This document shows positions 22,531 through 33,156 of a stretch of 64,000 nt of DNA, piece after piece. Position numbers and translations under genes: made by a program. Below the pieces are notes generated by a model, which searched no databases, was not told the origin of the DNA, and saw nothing but the letters and a program-made list of their open reading frames with translations. The stretch's first letter is position 1. Each line of letters begins with the position of its first letter. The DNA is from Trichosphaerium sp. ATCC 40318 (Eukaryota; Discosea; Flabellinia; Trichosidae): NCBI GenBank assembly GCA_038496445.1, contig JALMLS010000013.1, positions 62,001 through 126,000 of the forward strand. Reading direction: 5' to 3'.

Positions 22531-23238
22531 ATGCATCGCCTCTCGCTAATACTGGCCCTTCTCGCTCTGGTAGTACTTTGTACGGTACGTGTTACTAAAA
22601 CAGAAATAACCTGCCCAAGTATTTTTGCTAACTGTCTATAGTGCCAACCTGCAGCTGGTCCACTAACCACTGATACAACTACAGTTTCTCCAACTACTAA
22701 TGATCCGCCAACTGATGCTACAACTACAGTTTTTCCAACGGATGAAACCGACGTTACAACTACAGTTTCTCCACCAGATGACACTACAACAGTTTTTCCA
22801 ACATCTAATGATTCACCAGCCGACACTACTACAGTTCCAAGTTCTCCAACAGCTAATGATCCACCAGCTGATGCTACAACAGTTTCACCAACTTCTTCGA
22901 CAACTAATGATCCGCCAGCCGACGCTACAACAGTTTCGCCAACTTCTCCAACAACTAATGATCCTCCAATTGACGCTATTACAGTTCCAACTTCACCAAC
23001 AACTATTGACCCACCAGCCGACGCTACAACAGTTTCTCCAACTTCACCAACAACTAATGACCAACCAGCCGACGCTACAACAGTTTTTCCAACTTCTCCA
23101 ACAGCAACAGCTTCAACAAGTAGTCGTGTAAGCTGTATACGAGGTTGTAGGGCCGATTATAGAGAATGTGTCCGTAATACCCCTATTGCTGTATGTAGAG
23201 TTGAAAGACGTTCTTGCCTTAGACTATGCCTTATTTGA
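22531..23238 (+). CDS. Secreted mucin-like Thr/Pro-rich repeat protein
   Basis: Two exons, 22531-22584 and 22642-23238; the 57-base intron begins GTACGT. Exon 1 is exactly a hydrophobic signal peptide (MHRLSLILALLALVVLCT). The mature protein is about nine degenerate copies of a 17-20 residue unit with consensus TTNDPPADATTVSPTSP. After these comes a short Cys-rich tail (SCIRGCRADYRECVRN and CRVERRSCLRLCLI), ending in TGA. The Thr/Ser/Pro density suggests heavy O-glycosylation and secretion or cell-coat use. Six cysteines in the tail could form a small disulfide knot. The long frames on other frames and strands here (22416-22826 and 22700-23131) are repeat shadows. Confidence 0.85.
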
Positions 23239-23575
23239 TGGTATTGTATGGCACACTGTTTAGTATTGTTCCCAATAGTAAACCCCTTCACATTCCTTTG
23301 TTTTGTTAGTCATTTGACTTTTAAAGGTTAGTGTTTTAGACAATAACCGTATATCAAATATATTTTCTGCACGTGATAGATTAGTTTGAATTATTGCTAA
23401 AATAGTGAAACAAGAATGGAAATAAAATTACTAACAACAATAGACAGTACTGCTCTGCGTACCAGTATAGTCATTTTGTATAAATGAACAGTTGATTAAG
23501 GCCTTGATGTTTAAGGTCAACTTAAAACATGATGGCTAAGGTACAAGATCATCAACATTGACACGTGTTTTGCAG

Positions 23576-23917
23576 ATGCTTCAACAAATACATTCATGCT
23601 TTTGTGCAATTCCTTTCCTTCTTCTGTTTGTTACTTGTCTATCTTCTTCTAAGTCCATTTATTTCCCACAAGCAATTACTATGTTCTGTAAATGTACTTG
23701 CAGGCACTGGTGTCACACGGGTATACGTGGAACCTGGAGTACTAAAAAAAAATTTTTGCGAGCGCACGAGGTTGACCAGTCACGAGGTATGAAATCTGTA
23801 ACCAACTTCTTCCACTGTTCAATTGAATCACTAACCTGCCGGCTAAAGGACGGACCACGACCACCTCTAGTTACACATGGTAGCTACGTAATTAGCAGAT
23901 ACTTGTGCTTAAGATAA
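23576..23917 (+). CDS. Possible small secreted protein
   Basis: From ATG 23576 the frame reads MLQQIHSCFCAIPFLLLFVT, a plausible signal peptide. A Cys-rich patch (FCKCTCRHWCHTG) and a basic remainder of about 75 residues follow. No family is recognised. A short intron between the signal and the Cys-rich part (GTAAATG...TTGCAG near 23687-23702) is too small to trust. It is listed because of the signal-like N-terminus and the secreted neighbour upstream. Confidence 0.3.
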   Translation: MLQQIHSCFCAIPFLLLFVTCLSSSKSIYFPQAITMFCKCTCRHWCHTGIRGTWSTKKKFLRAHEVDQSRGMKSVTNFFHCSIESLTCRLKDGPRPPLVTHGSYVISRYLCLR

Positions 23918-23972
23918 GCATTGTATTAAAGAGTACACAGGAGCGTTTTATTGTTTTATTTTTTATTGTTTT

Positions 23973-26900
23973 TCAAGTATTTCCATTGCTTCTTTCACGT
24001 TTTGCTGTTGATCTTTTTGTTCTTCTTGGTTTATCAACTTTATCAGGTCTAAATGTTATCTCATATAATCCTAAATCGCCGATTGTTTTAGCTGAGTCTA
24101 TAGCACTACCATTCAAATCTCTAGCAACATATTCGTTCATTTTGAGACCTCTTGCTTGACATATCTTTGACAACAAGTCTCTCAACACGATTCCTTCTTT
24201 CCAAAAAATACGTTTAACATGACCTAGAAAAAAGTTGGTTTATGTTCTCGTGTTGACAATGTTTTTTAAGGTCACGTGCCATGTGGTAAGTGTACTGTAA
24301 ATGTCTTATTTGCTCGTGCTTGAGGTGAATCGCCTGGCATTGGTAGTGTCTTGATTCGAGTATTAACATCATCGTCGGATTTTTGTCTGTTTGTGTCTCT
24401 CAGTTTTGGTGATGGTGATGCTTCTTTGTTGTTCAGTTGTGCTTTCTTTTTGCGTAGGTTGCGCAACTCTCTCTTTAGCTTATCATTTTGTCTCTTTAGA
24501 CGGCTATTCTCTTCATCAAGTTCTTCTAACTTAAGAAAGGTGTAAGCAAGTGGTGACGCTCATTTCGCAAAGCCAACTTAAAATAAAATGTTTCAAATGT
24601 AAGTACCTCAGCAACTTGCTCTTGAAGCTCATGCTTACTTTTAGTAAGGTTGTATACAGCTTGCTTCTAAACATAAATATATTAGATAAACCGAACGAGG
24701 TAGACTGCAAAGGAAGAAAATTTAATATCAAGAAGAAATCAAAACCTTACCAAGTCATTGTTTTCAAAAGTTAAAAGATCAACAGTTTTAGCCATTGACT
24801 GCTTTGAATTTCCATCGTCCATTCTATCCAGCTTTTCTATCTATATTATTACTTGCTGTTAGGATTCGGAATCACGATTAAAGAAATAAAGGACAAGACA
24901 TACTGTTTTTTCTTTTTCTGTGATTTCTTCTTGAAGACATCTTATGTGTTCTTTTCGCCGTTTCAAGTGCAGCTCAATATCATCATACTAAATTAATACG
25001 TAAGCGCTTACACAGTTTAAAAATGTATGCATAGAAACTATAAACCTAGGAGTGATGTAGACTTGCTTGTATCAAAGTTCGAAAACAAATAAAAGTGGTA
25101 CCTTTGCTTGCAATGCTTTATGTTTGACTTCAAGTTGAGCGCTTGAATCGTACAGTATAGCCTTTTCTTGCTTCACTTTGGCGACTTTCGTTTTAGATTG
25201 AGATAGCTCAGAAGATAGTTTACTCTTAGATATTTCAAGCTCTGTATTTGTAGCTTCAAGTTTTGATACTTTTTCCCTTAATTCTCCTATCTCTGAAACA
25301 TGAAATGAAGTCTTTGTTTTAAAGTTAGCTTCAGATAAAATATCACGTGTTTTTCACGTGCTTTTTCATTCATGCGATCTATTCTCTCACATAATTTATC
25401 ATTTGTTGATTTAACAGTTGTATACTGATCTTGCATTTTTTGCATTGCTTCAAGAGTTTCCTTAAGAAAATAATGAGAAAAACTAAAAAAAAAGTTTGTA
25501 GTTTGATGCGAAGGTTACCTGTTGCTGAAGTCTATGAGTTTGCTCTATTTCTAACAGTTCAACTTGGTGTTTTTCAATAGCTTTTTTGTAATCTTTTTCA
25601 CGTGTTTCAAGAGTCATTTCAGCTTCCATTTGAATTCGTTGTTTTTCTTCTTTTACAGTTAATACCATTGTCTGTGCAATGGCAAGTTCCTCCTCTTTTG
25701 CATCAACATAAGCCTCTTGGTAAAAAACGTTACTTTATGATAACAAAGAGTATATGTGCGTACTCATTTCAGCTTCTGCTTTTATCTTATCTGCAGAAAG
25801 ATCCTCCAAAGCATCATCCAATTGTGCAATGTCATCAAGTAGCTGAATTTCTTTCATTTTTTGTGCTTCGAAATATGACTTCATTTCTTCTATTTATAAT
25901 TCTCCTTTAGTGTCCAGGTAATAGCGTGTTGTAAAGAAATAATATGACTAACCTTTCTCACGCATCATTTTTTCATTGAGTGCCTTGACCATGGTATTCT
26001 CTTCAGTCAATAATTTATTCTTTGTGATTTGCTGTTTCAGCTCTTTTTCAAAGTTTTCTAGCGTTTCTCCGGCTTCTTCTAGTTCTGCAGCGTATCTATC
26101 TTGTTCCTCTATTTCAATTTGAACTTGTTGTTTGAGTCTTTGATTCTCTTCTTGTAGTACAAGCATGAAACCCTCCACCTCGCCTTTAGCTCTGGAGAAT
26201 TCTGACTGAGTCAACAAATCTCTTCCAGATTTTTTTGGCTTTGTCTTTTGTGGCTTTTGCTGTAGCTCCTTTGATGACGAACTTGATGTGCTTGATGAAG
26301 AATTAACTTTGTTATTCTCAAATTCAAGCTCAGCCTAAACAGAATTACAAAGACGACCAGTGAGGACAGTTTTTTTTTGTGAATTTTTACCTTCATATTT
26401 TCTAAACTTAGTTTCTTGATTTTCTCGCCGCATTTTCTTGCTAACTGTAATCCGTTTTGTTGAGGACCATCAGCCTCAAGAGCGTTTAATACATGCTTAA
26501 AATCTCTTTCTATTTCTTCTATTAGTGCAGCATTACTCCGAATACTAGCAAAAGGTCTCGAAGAAACAGATCCTACAGTGAAAAAACAAGTTAGTGCTAC
26601 AAGTTGTTACATAGTGAACTTTGACATGGAAAACTCGTAACAAATGTTACGCCATATAAATAGATACATAGATCATGCTTTTTCAAGCTAAAAGCCGCCA
26701 AAATGTTATCACAAAGTTAAGTAATTAAACAAAAAAAAAGTGAAAAAAACGAACTTTTCGTTTTTCTCAAACCTTTCGCCTCTGTAGATGACTTCTTCGA
26801 TAAGCTTTTAGATTTCTAAGCACAAAATATCAATATACAATATAACTGCAATAAAATAAAATCACGTGCATTATCACTTGATTTATGTAATGCCAACTTC

Positions 26901-28832
26901 AACTGCAATTTCTCATCCTCCATCGAACTTAACTGTGCTTTTAAGTCCTACATGAACAACTGTTAGCGCCGTTCAATTTAAACCACACCCTCAGAAGTAC
27001 TCCAAAATTATATATGTAATCACTGACGTACATCAACTTCATTATTCTGAGATTGGTTACCAACATACTCACCAAAACTCGAACCAGATAAAATGAGCTC
27101 TTCATGCAGTCTTGGTGTATCCAATAATTTTGTAGATGACTTTCCAGGCATACCATATAACGCTTTCAACTCATGTTTCGTTCTTGGCGTTGAAGGGCTT
27201 GCATTTGCGAATACTACAGGTAATCTAACTTTGTCGTCATTGTAACTTGATGATGAAGACATTGAAAGAAACTCTTCGCTACTGCTGTTTTCAGACATAT
27301 CACTTTCGCTTTCGCTTTCATCTAAAGGCTTCTTGGTTGGTACTGATTTTTCTCTGCTATTTTTCTGCTCTGTAGGCAATAACTGATCTAATAAGCTTCT
27401 TAGATTTGCTACTTCTCCATGTTCTTTAGGTTTGGCGACATCACCTTTGTACTACCAAGTTAGATGTAAAAAAAATTATACTTCAAATGTTTTTTTTAGC
27501 TGATTTTAAAAACTCACCGTTAATTCCTTGCATGACGTCACTTGCAACTTGCTGTAATTTAGCATCTTCAAGTTGAAGCTCTTCAAGTTTCTTAGCGAAT
27601 TTACGCCCAAGAGTGTCCATTGTGAAAGCTATTCGACTGTTAACAAGGAAGACTTGTTTTTTCCAAAAAATCATTTTAGTACCTAGTTTTTTATTTGCTG
27701 TTGCTTCTGAATCTGAATCGGTTGTATGACTTTCCGAAGATGAAGACGAAGACCCTTCATATATATCATCCGGTTCTATTAACGCTGCTCCAGCACCAGC
27801 AAATCGAAATTCGTTATCACCTTTAGAAGCAACCAAAGCACGAAGTTTTGCATGACTAACATGTACGTTGTGAAGTGGTGTACCGTGCCTGTTTAAAGAG
27901 TTAATACACGTGATAAGGCCGTCTATAAACAGGTACCCTGGTTCATCTTGAAATTCCACAATATCTCCTAAATCTTTTACATCTTCTTCATCTTCTGATG
28001 TATCACTTGAAGCGTATCCTAAATTTGTGTTGGTATGAGAAGTTCTTTTGTATGTTGTAGAAATAGCAATTGTCAAGTTCAAGGCATAGATACAACTCAA
28101 GAGGTTGGAGAGTACACGTGTTGGGTAGTAAGATATTATTTTTAGAGGTGTACAAAGACCAAAATAGCGGTAATTGGAAAAGATCTTCAAAGTGTTTACA
28201 ACGTACCTATTCCTTTTTCATCGCTTAATACCGAACTAGAATCTGATGTATCTGCAGAGTTTGTAGAACATGTGAGGCCATTATCGAACTATAAGAACAC
28301 ACGTATTAGCCTAGAGATATCATAAAAAGAAAATAGTACTCCACTAGATGACTCATCTTTTAACTCGTTCATAAGTCTTCTCTCTAGTCCTAATAGCCTA
28401 CGCACTTTCCTATCTCCTCATGAGACGAAAAAAAAATAAATAAAAAAGTTAAAAAAAGAACTAAAGATAACACGTGGTTATCCACAGCGCGTAAACGTCT
28501 CAGAAAAACGAAATTTTTTGCAAAAAAAAAAATAGAAAAAAGAATTTGAACCAAACACGTGATAAACTCCTTCATACCTTCCCTGAAAAATAGCTTGTAC
28601 GCGTAATACTCCTTTTCGAAGGCGTAAATACTCTCTTCGTTTTATAACCATACGGCCTTGAGATTGGCATTTTACAACATTCTTGTACGTTCTAAGGTAA
28701 AGACGCCTATAAAGTAAAACGCCAACCAATTTTAGTTCGTTTTGTATTGTTTTCATTCTTTACGCACCTTACAAGTAATCCACGTATCAGTGCCTGTAGG
28801 TATATAACGGCTTGATTTTTCTCTTCGGACAT
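23973..28832 (-). CDS. IQ-motif / coiled-coil / Ras-binding-domain protein
   Basis: A long many-exon gene from ATG 28832 to the stop at 23973. The N-terminus has tandem IQ-like calmodulin-binding motifs (VIYLQALIRGLLVRR, VKCQSQGRMVIKRREYLR, VLRVQAIFQGR). A Ser/Asp/Glu-rich low-complexity linker follows (28000-27000), then roughly 1.2 kb of heptad-rich coiled coil (26200-24800). The C-terminus has a Raf-type Ras-binding domain of ubiquitin fold: TFTVHLPHGT, then VLRDLLSKICQARGLKMNEY and GLYEITFRPDK. IQ motifs bind calmodulin or myosin-type light chains, and the RBD binds GTP-loaded Ras. I infer a dimeric scaffold linking Ca2+ and Ras signals. A RasGAP lies elsewhere in the window. That this is one gene rather than two rests on continuous same-strand exons without an internal strong start. 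Confidence 0.7.
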
Positions 28833-30221
28833 ATCACGTGTTCATAATCAGCAAGTTGAGAACAACTATTTTCTAACAAAAAAAGTCTCACCTTTTCTTG
28901 ATAGCATTTTGCAAATACTTGCCATTGATAAAAACCAGATACTATGCTATGAATCACGAATTCCTCGACTACGTACTGTCGTTGTTTGATGCTCTATTTA
29001 TTGCTACTACAAATCAACTAAGCAGCCTATAGTATGGGCCTATTTTAAGGCACTTTGGCGTTTGCAAGCGAGAGCAAACTACCAGTACAGTGCTACTAAT
29101 AGGTGTAGCGAAAGTAGAGAGGTAGTGTATGTAGTATTTCTATATTGACTGTACATTTTTCTATTTCAATTAGTAGCTCGCATTTTTTGATTGACGCTGG
29201 GTTTTATTAGATTACACACTTGCCAAGGCCTTCAACACCTCATCTAGTACATCTGTACATAATAAAGCAATCACAAAAATAAACCACAAGCCAGCTTTGA
29301 CTCTTTTTAAGTACAATTGACAAACGCTCTTTCCACCAATGAAAAAAACGTCCTGACAATACAGAACGTGTGTACACTATATTTTAGAGTATGCAGGACC
29401 TTACGACATACCACGCATTTTGTGTTTATGCCATGTCAGATACATTCACATTGTGCTAGTCAACTCTGCCAGGTCTGTATGTTTTGCACGATTCACCCTT
29501 TGCTTGATTAACGTAATTATACATACTGTGGTGCATACTATCCGTGGAATAAATAAAAGCAATGCTATTGTAAGTTGACAATTAAGATTGGGTTATAGCG
29601 CTCAAATAGGTGTTGGTCTCTTTTGTATGTCCAAAGCTACTACATACTCTACGTGCTACAAAAAGACAACAACCTTTTTTGCGGATGTTGTTACATTCCT
29701 TAATACAACAGGCAGCTGATGTTGTTCGCTGTAGCAGTTTTAGCTTATTTCAACAGGCAACCTTTGCCTTAGGTTTGTACGAAGCATACTATTTTCCACC
29801 AGAATAACACTAAAATCCACTTGAGTGGATTTTGGTACCTAGCAAATATTAACCTGTGCTGCCACACCCACCAATGGATGACATTTTGTGAGCGAAGGTC
29901 GGGTTCTTTTCCCGAGCGAAGCGACGGGCCCGACCGAAAGCGAACAGTGCTCTATATTAGCTTGCATTCGCTGTTTAAACCTGGGAATATAAATAATCTC
30001 TTGAGTGGATTTTGGCTCATATTTTGTGGAAAATGTGTCGTCTGCAGGTTTGTAACTTCCTACTTGTTGAGTCGACAAGGATCATTATAATAGCGAAACG
30101 TCGTGTCGTGTAGGGTAGTGTAGTTTCGTGTTTTTGTGGTTATTTGAAATCGGGATTACATCGGACAAACTCTTGAAAAACTCTCTACACCTTTTCACTC
30201 AAAAAATTATTATCACTTACA
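28833..30221. other. Intergenic region with GC-rich hairpin
   Basis: No convincing gene. The stretch 29880-29945 is unusually GC-rich for this window and contains GGTCGGG (29897-29903) facing CCCGACC (29929-29935), so it can form a stem. CTTGAGTGGATTTTGG occurs twice, at about 29820 and 30000. CACGTG occurs near 28836. Confidence 0.5.
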
Positions 30222-30619
30222 ATGAGCAACTTATCTTTAATACCTACGCTATCCTTGGCTATTCTTTTTGTAGTCTTTATGTTCGCATGTCCTGTATCAG
30301 GAAATGACGAAGAGGTAGAAGCGTGCATAGGCAAATGGTGTTCAAGGCTGTATGAAAAAATTGAGGGAGGTTCGGGAACTTTTTGCGCCGACCTTTGGGG
30401 ATCTTGCCCTAGTACGAGTTATGATAATGTACGCACTTCTCCATTATCTACACTGTTCAACTTTCGACTCACTTCAAAGTATAGTATGACCACATATCAG
30501 GCAAGAAAAAGTGTAAACGATGCAATCAGAGAACACCTAGCGCTGGAAGATGTAATAATTATAATGGTATCATGGGGGTTGGTACTAATGCGAAAGTATC
30601 CCGCTATAGATGTGATTAA
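30222..30619 (+). CDS. Small secreted Cys-rich protein, WGSCP family, copy 1
   Basis: Two exons, 30222-30428 and 30485-30619, encode 113 residues. The intron begins GTACGC and ends TATAG. The N-terminus is a signal peptide (hydrophobic through about residue 26, then SGNDEE). The mature part reads CIGKWCSRLYEKIEGG, then FCADLWGSCP, and after the intron KKKCKRCNQRTPSAGRC and a C-terminal RYRCD. The same framework occurs in the protein at 40474-40845, which confirms the splice. The unspliced 152-codon frame is wrong, since it loses the shared CKRC and YRC motifs. No known family is recognised; I infer a secreted, disulfide-bonded effector or adhesion peptide. Confidence 0.8.
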
Positions 30620-30869
30620 GCGAGTGTATCTATATAGTAACCACATCCATGTTGTATGTGACTTGCTATCTCAGTGCTAGTTAAGCAAACTATAAATAAA
30701 TTGATTGTTTGTTGGCATTTTCTTTTTTTATTTTAGAAGCCTTTCAACCCATTGAGTCACAAGTTTTGAAGCATCACGTGTTACTATGATAAAACAATTA
30801 AGCAAATTTATGACGTGTGTAAATGTAGATACGTTTGTTATCGCAATATCACATGCCTTGTACTTAATA
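30620..30869. other. 3' flank of the secreted protein gene
   Basis: AT-rich, with ATAAATAAATTG just after the stop codon, a plausible polyadenylation region. No gene seen. Confidence 0.4.
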
Positions 30870-31139
30870 TTGTCCGTATCATTCAAGTTTGCAAAACTGT
30901 GCAAATTTTTGCTGTTTGTGACTTTTGGTTTTCGTGTTTAGTCAGATCTGACAGATCTTGCAAGTTACGTTAGTTCTTACATAACTGACTATTTTGCTAG
31001 AACTAGCAGATACAACGTTTGAAATGTGATTTAATTTACAGCAAAAACTGACAAGATATTACGGGTCTGATAGTTCTTGTGCAATATCTTACACTTTGAT
31101 ACTTGTGCCAACTGTTGCAAACTTGAATGATACGGACAA
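30870..31139. repeat. 270-bp element with 25-bp perfect terminal inverted repeats
   Basis: The left end 30870-30894 is the exact reverse complement of the right end 31115-31139; the outer bases begin TTGTCCGTATCATTCAAG. The interior is AT-rich and non-coding and contains a TCAGATCTGA palindrome. The end motif (CTTGAATGATACGGACA) also closes the dispersed repeat copies at 391-408 and 40125-40142, and appears degenerately at 41652-41668. It is MITE-like, but no target-site duplication was seen. Confidence 0.75.
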
Positions 31140-31748
31140 GGAACACTTATTACTTGCGTTTCTTTGTCATACTCTGACCTTATGACCATGTCCAAACCTA
31201 CAAGTTTAGTGAACATTTAGCACAACAGTGCTCCAGTGACGTCATGTTAAGTTGAAGGTTAGAAAAAGGCTTAAAATCATGGAAAAGAGTCATTCGCTTT
31301 TGCTCACGAAAAAAAAAATGAAGTTCAGATGCTCTCTGGTAACATGTTACTCCAGAATACAGAAATTGGCTTGTAAAAAAGTGTATTAACTTTCCAAGTG
31401 TTCTTGTATGATATAACAAATGCTTGGGGCTAGAGCCACAAGACATTTTTTCTTCCTCCCAACATCGTCTTAGTTAATGTTCCTTGGCTAGTTGACAGAA
31501 GAAAGTCAGCTGAGAGTGTTAGAACTCTAACAGCTGATTGGTGGTAGAGTAGTTTCGACTTCTGTTTAGGAATAATGAACAGTCCTAATAAAGCTAGCAG
31601 TAAGTTTACTTTTTAATTAGCTTACAACATTTTGGGCCAAGTTTGTAGCTTCGCGTTTTTGGTTATTAGAGGAATTATATCTTGTATGCAATTGATGGCC
31701 TGCAATTGTTGGTTCGATGTGTTTGAATAAAAATACTCATAACCGCTT
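31140..31748. other. Intergenic, no gene recognised
   Basis: The frames at 31031-31216 and 31198-31446 (minus) contain no recognisable motif. No repeats beyond those listed. Confidence 0.4.
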
Positions 31749-32314
31749 TCAAATACACGTCAGAATCTGTAAAAAAAAACACAGTTTGAAATTCTTAGAT
31801 GAAATTGGCAAGACTGTCTATAACTCACGGACTGTAGATATGGTACAATAGTGTTTTTATTTGATTTTCGTTTTACAAGTGTTTTATAAGTGCTAGGTGC
31901 TACCTCGACTGATGTACTACCAATGAACACTACATGCTGCTTCTTTTTTTTTCCGAATAAAAACCGCTTCAGTTTGTTTGACTTTTTCTTCTTCAATGTA
32001 GGCTTGCCAAGATCCTTACTTCTATTACTACTTGGAAACAACCCACGATCGCTTGATACTTTACGTAGCATAGGATTTGATGTGTTTGGTTTCAGTGATG
32101 ACCCGATATTTTTTGCTTCTGGTAGAGTTTTCGCATGAATGTTATCACGTGCTGGTAACTTTTTTCGGCGTGGTTGATGTCGTTTTGGTCTTTGCCTTCG
32201 ATGTGTCCTTTTCATAGGTGCAGGTAGTGCTACTGTATTTAACAGGTCCAGAAAAGATACCACTAAGCACATTACGCATTTGGCGCACTTTGTAACAATA
32301 CACCAGACTGACAT
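31749..32314 (-). CDS. Small basic protein with conserved C-terminal KKKK-VFIG motif, copy 1
   Basis: ATG 32314. The N-terminus is hydrophobic and Cys-containing (MSVWCIVTKCAKCVMCLVVS then FLDLLNTVALP), followed by a long Lys/Arg/Pro-rich middle and the C-terminal block KLKRFLFGKKKKQHVVFIG then STSVEVAPSTYK. The paralog at 38781 has the same N-terminal FLDLLN..ALP and the same C-terminal block. After PYLQS a GTGAGT donor and a TTTACAG acceptor give a five-residue last exon ending at 31749; unspliced, the frame stops at 31760. It may be membrane-anchored by the N-terminus. No known family is recognised. Confidence 0.7.
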
Positions 32315-33156
32315 TGCTTCAAACAAAAATTATTAAATATTTGCGTTAAGTTACCCAAAGGCCAACCCGACATATTATGTTAAATACCCTAACCCACACA
32401 AACTTAGATATGTAATAGAAGCTTGTAAGTATCCATTAAGATAAAGGCCCAACAGACCGTGACTTAAATACCCGAGACATAAATAGCTACCCAAAATAGT
32501 TGTCGGGCTCATACATTACAGAAGCTTGTAAAACACCTCGGTGTAACCAAAAATGGAAAACGGGCAACAGTTCATTGATAAACAGCTCAGTATGGCTTCA
32601 GTATTATGTAGACAAGTCAAAGTACACAAATGCTGCTTTCAACTGTTCGCTAGTTATTGTACTAGCGCTTTGTTTGGTAAGTTTATGGCGATATGCTTGC
32701 AGTATTTACAAAGTATCACGTGAAATTCTCGTTGACAGATACATAAGAAAAGATTACACTTCGGGTCGTGCGTAATATTTATTGACTTAAAAAACGGGCA
32801 TTTGTTCAAGAAAATCTTCCGCTTACTTGCGTTATGTTCGAAAAAGTAAAGAAAAACAAACAAGGTTATAAATATATTACAAGATTTTATTTTGTTTCTC
32901 CTTTTTTTGTTGTTTTTACAGACGTCATTCCCTTTTTTTTTTTTTTTTTTTTTTGTCCCCAATAGTAAGTTACACCCACAAAGTCCGTAAAAAATCCAAA
33001 AAAGAGAATACAAAAAGGTTTCATAGGATCAAAGATTTTTGAATGGATTATTCATCATCCAACCAAAAATAAGAGCCACAAGTAAATTGTATAAGGTCTT
33101 GTGGCTTGGGCGTTAAAAAACCAGGAAGGACCCAAACTTGGTTTTTTTTTTTTTTT
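32315..33156. other. Intergenic with a long poly-T tract
   Basis: A frame at 32500-32775 (plus) has one membrane-like segment (CSLVIVLALCLVSLW) but no ATG at its start and no homology I recognise. A run of about 23 T lies near 32933-32955. Otherwise nothing. Confidence 0.35.

Noticed and set aside
22416-23131. Long frames on both strands (Gln/Leu-rich plus strand, Val/Gly-rich minus strand)
   Set aside because: They are out-of-frame readings of the Thr/Pro mucin repeats; the signal peptide, intron and Cys tail support only the 22531 frame.
32500-32775. Possible one-TM protein
   Set aside because: The frame lacks an ATG start, and no splice partners or family were found.
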